Shown: positions 60,377 through 64,000 of the stretch, one piece after another
Layout of the letters: every line of letters starts with the position of its first letter
How positions within the stretch are numbered: position 1 is the stretch's first letter
Assembly (NCBI GenBank): GCA_015057865.1
Contig: SVDH01000001.1
Span: 112,074-176,073, forward strand
Source of the DNA: Lachnospiraceae bacterium
GTDB taxonomy: Bacteria > Bacillota > Clostridia > Lachnospirales > Lachnospiraceae
Direction: 5' to 3'
DNA length: 64,000 nucleotides
Position numbers and translations under genes: made by a program
Notes under the pieces: model-generated
Seen by the model: only the letters and a program-made list of their open reading frames with translations
Database searches by the model: none
Told to the model about the DNA's origin: nothing

Positions 60377-60964
60377 TTCACATACGTCCAGAATCTTTTG
60401 ATAATCCTCCGGTGTATCCATGTCTATTAGGATCCCCGGATCTTCGATCGCGAGATAAACCGGTTCTACGGGCAGGGAGGAAAGCGCGCCGCGCAGACCG
60501 CCATCCCCGTCAAACGAAAGGATCATATCTAAAAAAGCGGCATCTATGGAAACAGGATGCCCTTTTTTTGTGCGATCACCCGGATAGACCAGAGGTTCTG
60601 TGCAAGCAAGAAGACTCTTGACGGCAGAAACCGGGATCAGCGGAATGTCTGCCGGTGTAAAAAGAATGCGTGAATAGTCATTTGTGACTGCTCCAAACCC
60701 GATCTTTGCGGAAGTAAACATATCCGTTGATGCATACGCCGGATTATGAACGAATGTAATATTGTTTAGGTCGCGGCATGCTTCTTTGATGTCGTCTGCG
60801 TGATGACCGGTGACGATGATGCAGTGATCAACGCCGGCATTTAGCATTGTTAAGATCAGATGCACGATCGCAGGATGTCCGTCGATCGGAAGCAGTGGTT
60901 TGTGGCGGCCCATTCGTGAGGAAAGGCCGGCGGCCATGATGACACAGCAGGTTTTGTTTGACAT
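60356..60964 (-). CDS. MobA-like nucleotidyltransferase (NTP-transferase domain)
   Basis: A 202-aa GT-A fold nucleotidyltransferase. The N-terminal nucleotide loop VIMAAGLSSRMGRHKPLLPIDG is the MobA/MocA signature; FTPADIPLIP is the metal-binding aspartate segment and GHPVSIDA the later motif. Relatives transfer CMP or GMP to molybdopterin or act on sugars. Without neighbouring molybdenum genes the acceptor is open. Its 3' end overlaps the convergent adhesin C gene by 21 bp. It follows the AlkD-like gene by 3 bp on the minus strand. Confidence 0.85.
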   Translation of the reverse strand: MSNKTCCVIMAAGLSSRMGRHKPLLPIDGHPAIVHLILTMLNAGVDHCIIVTGHHADDIKEACRDLNNITFVHNPAYASTDMFTSAKIGFGAVTNDYSRILFTPADIPLIPVSAVKSLLACTEPLVYPGDRTKKGHPVSIDAAFLDMILSFDGDGGLRGALSSLPVEPVYLAIEDPGILIDMDTPEDYQKILDVCESKEPSP

Positions 60965-60967
60965 AGT

Positions 60968-61657
60968 TTATCCCTTTACTTTCAGACTTTTCAGATAATC
61001 TTTTTGCTCCTGAGTGACCCGATAGCTTTCTCTTGCTTTCTGGATCGCCTTGTTATGCGTCCAGGGGGCCAGTTTTTTCTGTTCGATATATGGCAGAACC
61101 GCATCGTACTGTTTTGCCAGGGCCGTGGCAAAGTACCAGGCGATCATCATGTTGATGTAGTATTCCTCAGACCGTATTTTTGACACCAATTCCGGATATG
61201 CTAGGTCAAAGTCTTCATCCAGGAAATGCTGCATCAGCATGCCGATGCCAAACCTTACCGTGTAGGTTTCCTTTGATTTGATCCAGACGCGGATGTGGGG
61301 CAGCAGATCCTGTCGGTGCTTTTTAAAAACCTTCGGAGAGAGCTGGTCACAGGTGGCCCAGTTATTAATGAACGGCAGAAATTTCTCTGTCTGTTCCATG
61401 CATTTGTCAAACGCTTTGATTTCAGAGATCAGGAAAGCATGCAGCTGGTTTTCATCAAAATACCGGTGAGGCAGATCCTGCAGGAATTCGTCGATGCCTG
61501 GATCCTTTGACAGTTCTTTTGCCAGCTTGCGAAGCACAGGTGTGCGGACGCCGATCATCGTCTCCGGACGGATCGAAGGGATCAGCTTCACCTGGAATTC
61601 CCGATAGGGTTCATCCTGTAAAGAAAAAAGCGTTTCTCTGATTTCTTCTGCGATCAT
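60968..61657 (-). CDS. DNA alkylation repair protein (AlkD/HEAT-repeat family)
   Basis: A 229-aa all-helical HEAT-like repeat protein of the DNA alkylation repair family. Visible segments: IGVRTPVLRKLAKEL near the N-terminus, FINNWATCDQLSPKVF in the middle (the conserved W-x-x-x-D of the family) and VRFGIGMLMQHFLDEDF. AlkD-type glycosylases excise N3- and N7-alkylpurines. The ATG at 61657 follows AAGGAGG on the minus strand; an upstream TTG at 61678 would overlap that site. It forms a two-gene operon with the MobA-like gene. Confidence 0.9.
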   Translation of the reverse strand: MIAEEIRETLFSLQDEPYREFQVKLIPSIRPETMIGVRTPVLRKLAKELSKDPGIDEFLQDLPHRYFDENQLHAFLISEIKAFDKCMEQTEKFLPFINNWATCDQLSPKVFKKHRQDLLPHIRVWIKSKETYTVRFGIGMLMQHFLDEDFDLAYPELVSKIRSEEYYINMMIAWYFATALAKQYDAVLPYIEQKKLAPWTHNKAIQKARESYRVTQEQKDYLKSLKVKG

Positions 61658-61798
61658 GATCAGTCCCTCCTTATTCAAAAATTATCGCACAGGCATCTGT
61701 TTTGTCAAGAGAATCGCCTGCCTTGAGAAAAAGGAAAAAAGCGAGTACAATAAAAGACAGAAGCAGACATTTTGTTCGTTATGTCAAGAGGGAAAAAG

Positions 61799-62653
61799 AT
61801 GAGACCCGTACTGATCATTGTATTGATATTGATCGCGGCGTACTTATTCATGGTTTGCCCCAATGTCAATCAAAAACGAAAAAAGAGATTGCGTCCCTTC
61901 ACAGAGACTTATGTTGCGCACAGAGGTTATTTTGACAATGCGTCGGATGCCCCTGAGAATTCTCTTGCGGCTTTTTCAAAGGCGGTAGAGAATGGGTTTG
62001 CAGTAGAACTGGATGTACAGCTGACATCAGATAGGAAGCTCGTGGTGTTTCATGACTCTGATCTGAAACGCATGTGCGGTGACGACAGGGTTCTGCGGGA
62101 GTGTACTTATGAAGAACTGCAAAAACTGACGCTGGCGAATTCGCAGGAGAAGATCCCGCTGTTTTCCGAGGTGTTATCGGTTATTGATGAAAAAGTGCCG
62201 ATGGTGATCGAGATCAAGGGAGAGTTCGAACCGGATGTGATCGCGGTACATCTTGCAAAAGAGATGGAAGGATATCAGGGGATTTACTGTATCGAATCGT
62301 TCCGCCCGAAAGCGCTGATGTGGTATCGGAAGCATCATCCGGAGGTTTTACGCGGACAGTTATCGACAGATGCATTCCGGGATAAGGAAGGGAAGCGGCT
62401 GAATCCGATCATAAAATTTGTCGGAACCAATATGATGTGCAATTTCCTTGCAAAACCGGATTTTATCGCTTACAACCACAAGCATGTGACACAGCCGGCA
62501 TTCCTGCTGTGCTGCTGGATGTTCCCTGTGATGCGGTTTGCCTGGACGATCAAGGATCAAAAGGAGCTTCGCCGGGCAAGAAAGTTTTTCCATGTGTTTA
62601 TCTTTGACAGCTTTGATCCGCATATCGGAAAGCGGAAGCATATGGCCAAATAA
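61799..62653 (+). CDS. membrane-anchored glycerophosphodiester phosphodiesterase
   Basis: A 284-aa GDPD. It begins at ATG 61799 (AGAGGG upstream) with one membrane helix (about 3-18), so it is anchored with its catalytic domain probably outside. Active-site motifs: VAHRGYFDNASDAPENSLAAF, AVELDVQLTSD and VVFHDSDLKRMCG (HR, E-x-D, H), plus VIEIKGEF. It hydrolyses glycerophosphodiesters to glycerol-3-phosphate and an alcohol. The C-terminal part carries a second hydrophobic stretch around FLLCCWMFPVM. Confidence 0.92.
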   Translation: MRPVLIIVLILIAAYLFMVCPNVNQKRKKRLRPFTETYVAHRGYFDNASDAPENSLAAFSKAVENGFAVELDVQLTSDRKLVVFHDSDLKRMCGDDRVLRECTYEELQKLTLANSQEKIPLFSEVLSVIDEKVPMVIEIKGEFEPDVIAVHLAKEMEGYQGIYCIESFRPKALMWYRKHHPEVLRGQLSTDAFRDKEGKRLNPIIKFVGTNMMCNFLAKPDFIAYNHKHVTQPAFLLCCWMFPVMRFAWTIKDQKELRRARKFFHVFIFDSFDPHIGKRKHMAK

Positions 62654-62695
62654 AAAACTCTGTGACAGATTGTTCTGCCACAGAGTTTTCTTATA
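62654..62695. terminator. bidirectional terminator between GDPD and flavodoxin-family genes
   Basis: AAAACTCTGTG (62654-62664) pairs with CACAGAGTTTT (62679-62689), an 11-bp perfect stem with A- and T-runs on both sides. Confidence 0.85.
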
Positions 62696-62704
62696 CATAG
62701 ATCA

Positions 62705-63664
62705 TTATTTTGCGATTTCAACAGTCGGGAATTTCAGCTCTTTGTATTTTGCCATTCTCTCTTTTGCAACATTCTGATTCTGCATGAAGTGGATTCTGGT
62801 CTGAACGATCTCTTCGAGATGTTTCTCACGGCACTCGTTTACATTTCTGTCACGGCAGAGTCCGTCAGGAGCAAGAACGAATTTTGCTTTGCCGTTCTCG
62901 TCTTTTACGATGTCGCCGCCTGCGCCGCAGACTGCACATTCAAACGGCCACTGGATGCCGTCCCAGTGTACTTCACCTTCCATGATCAGATCGCTGTGGC
63001 AGTTCGGGCACAGACCCTGATCCGGATCGCCGAGCCATGTACGCTCTTCAACCGGTGTCTGGATCGCTTTCACAACGTTTTCGCCAAGCTTATGTGCGCG
63101 TGCGATCTGGTCATCCTTTAACAGAACGTTGCCCGGACGGCCGTTTCTGGTGGAAAGGAATTTATCAATAACGATCGTAGACTGTGTGAACATGGTTGCG
63201 GAGATCGTATCGAGCGCAAGTCCCTGCCAGTCTTTGCAGGAGCCGCCGACTGCCATGATGCCGGCTACCTGATGCGGATCTTCTTTGACTTTGCCGATCT
63301 TTAACAGGAAAGAAAGCTCGTATGCAAGGAAACGATGTGTGAAGCGTGTATAGATGGATGTCGGCATCAGATCATAAGTCGGTACGCCGATGACAAGACC
63401 GTTGCAGGTCTGCATCTCCGTGATCAGAGCGTCAACATCGTCTTTATCTTTCAGAACACATCCGTTGTACTCGCCTTTGCCCATTGCGACATTTCCCATG
63501 CTCATCGTGCAGCCTTCGCAGCCCGTGCAGGGAAGGATGTTATAGTCAAACAGGTTGATCATAACGACTTCTGCGCCGGCTTCCTGGCAGGCAAGCAGAG
63601 CTTCCTTTACTAAAATCTCACTGTTTCCGTTGTGGCGTCCTGCCACGATTCCCATTACTTTCAT
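62705..63664 (-). CDS. flavodoxin-family NAD(P)H-dependent oxidoreductase with C-terminal zinc ribbon
   Basis: A 319-aa protein. The N-terminal flavodoxin-like fold starts VMGIVAGRHNGNSEILVKEAL and has YNILPCTGCEGC, the iron-sulfur-flavoprotein-like cysteine cluster, and GVPTYDLMP for FMN binding. The C-terminal part (about 220-265) carries CPNC and CAVCG pairs, i.e. a zinc ribbon not usual in this family. The gene is divergent from a LysR-type regulator; that arrangement usually means the regulator controls it. The physiological substrate is unknown. Confidence 0.85.
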   Translation of the reverse strand: MKVMGIVAGRHNGNSEILVKEALLACQEAGAEVVMINLFDYNILPCTGCEGCTMSMGNVAMGKGEYNGCVLKDKDDVDALITEMQTCNGLVIGVPTYDLMPTSIYTRFTHRFLAYELSFLLKIGKVKEDPHQVAGIMAVGGSCKDWQGLALDTISATMFTQSTIVIDKFLSTRNGRPGNVLLKDDQIARAHKLGENVVKAIQTPVEERTWLGDPDQGLCPNCHSDLIMEGEVHWDGIQWPFECAVCGAGGDIVKDENGKAKFVLAPDGLCRDRNVNECREKHLEEIVQTRIHFMQNQNVAKERMAKYKELKFPTVEIAK

Positions 63665-63819
63665 ATCTGTGTTCTCCTCTCTTATGAATTCCCACTTGAT
63701 ACATATGCCGGCTTCTGACCGGCGTTCCGTTATCGCTTATTAAAATTTTAACATAGTGCCAAAATGAAAAAAAGCGAAGAATCCAAATGAAATAAAGAAG
63801 TCTTTTATAACATTATAAC

Positions 63820-63865
63820 TTATGGTAATGAAAAACTTGCATAACTGTTATGGTAATGATACGAT
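63820..63865 (+). promoter_or_regulatory. lysR promoter and paired repeats
   Basis: The promoter is TTGCAT (63837-63842), 17 bp, TACGAT (63860-63865). TTATGGTAATGA occurs twice (63820-63831 and 63848-63859) in the divergent region, spaced 28 bp, a plausible pair of LysR binding sites. Confidence 0.55.
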
Positions 63866-63905
63866 AATCCGGAAGGGACGAAAACCCTTAAAAAAGGAGA
63901 AAACA

Positions 63906-64000
63906 ATGACTTTTAACCAGATCAAATATTTTATTAAAGTAGCAGAATGTTTAAGCTTTACAGAAGCGGCAAGATGCCTGTTTATCACACAGCCGGCGTT
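63906..64000 (+). CDS. LysR family transcriptional regulator, N-terminal fragment
   Basis: Only the first 31 codons lie inside the window: MTFNQIKYFIKVAECLSFTEAARCLFITQP, the start of a LysR helix-turn-helix (FxxxAxxxSFTxAAxxLxxxQP). AAAAAGGAG precedes ATG 63906. The open frame runs off the right edge. Divergence from the flavodoxin-family gene suggests it regulates that gene. Confidence 0.88.
   Translation, partial: MTFNQIKYFIKVAECLSFTEAARCLFITQPA

Overview
The window looks like a chromosomal segment of a Gram-positive anaerobe of class Clostridia, most likely a gut Lachnospiraceae-type bacterium. The evidence is strong Shine-Dalgarno sites, lipoproteins and LPXTG-type anchors without outer-membrane genes, the anaerobic (cobalt-early, CbiK-type) corrinoid route, a class C sortase, and moderate GC with AT-rich islands. 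No rRNA, tRNA, CRISPR array or intact insertion sequence was seen.

Region 1 (1-12.5 kb) is a corrinoid locus. It opens with the last codons of a corrinoid adenosyltransferase, then a promoter and a cobalamin riboswitch. Next come a corrinoid/iron-type ABC importer (binding lipoprotein, permease, ATPase), a sirohydrochlorin cobaltochelatase that is unusually a lipoprotein, a second lipoprotein with two beta-type repeats, and the biosynthetic genes cobM, cobJ, cobT, cobD, cobQ and cbiC. A clean terminator at 12.51-12.54 kb ends it. Several pathway genes (for example cbiL, cbiD, cbiG, cbiA, cobU, cobS) are absent and must lie elsewhere.

Region 2 (12.5-31.2 kb) is ordinary core genome: a NifX-type small protein, DUF554, a TetR regulator with a CocE-type hydrolase, NudC, carB with a leader attenuator, a TerB-like protein, a DMT transporter, PAP2, ddl-murF, an acyltransferase, an NlpC/P60 cell-wall hydrolase, a small membrane protein, an aminotransferase and guaA.

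Region 3 (31.2-60.4 kb) is accessory. It starts with a Phd/RelE-type toxin-antitoxin pair and a serine recombinase. Just 24 bp downstream of the recombinase lies a 271-bp AT-rich segment bounded by perfect 15-bp inverted repeats. It carries a minus-strand promoter and a plus-strand terminator, so I read it as a candidate invertible ON/OFF switch. It faces a roughly 27-kb surface-structure locus: a triple zinc-ribbon/AP2-type protein, signal peptidase I, a tiny adhesin-like remnant, an LPSTG pilin, a class C sortase, a pilin-like protein, two TasA/CalY-like proteins, a TM-anchored protein with a VKTGD tail, a MucBP-like protein and three giant adhesins (1862, 1876 and 2202 aa). The adhesins share N- and C-terminal modules and differ in the middle. 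The combination of sortase pilus, TasA-like proteins, giant adhesins and an apparent invertible promoter is the most interesting system in the window.

Region 4 (60.4-64 kb) holds a MobA-like nucleotidyltransferase, an AlkD-like protein, a GDPD phosphodiesterase, a flavodoxin-family protein with a zinc ribbon, and the start of a divergent LysR regulator cut by the window edge.
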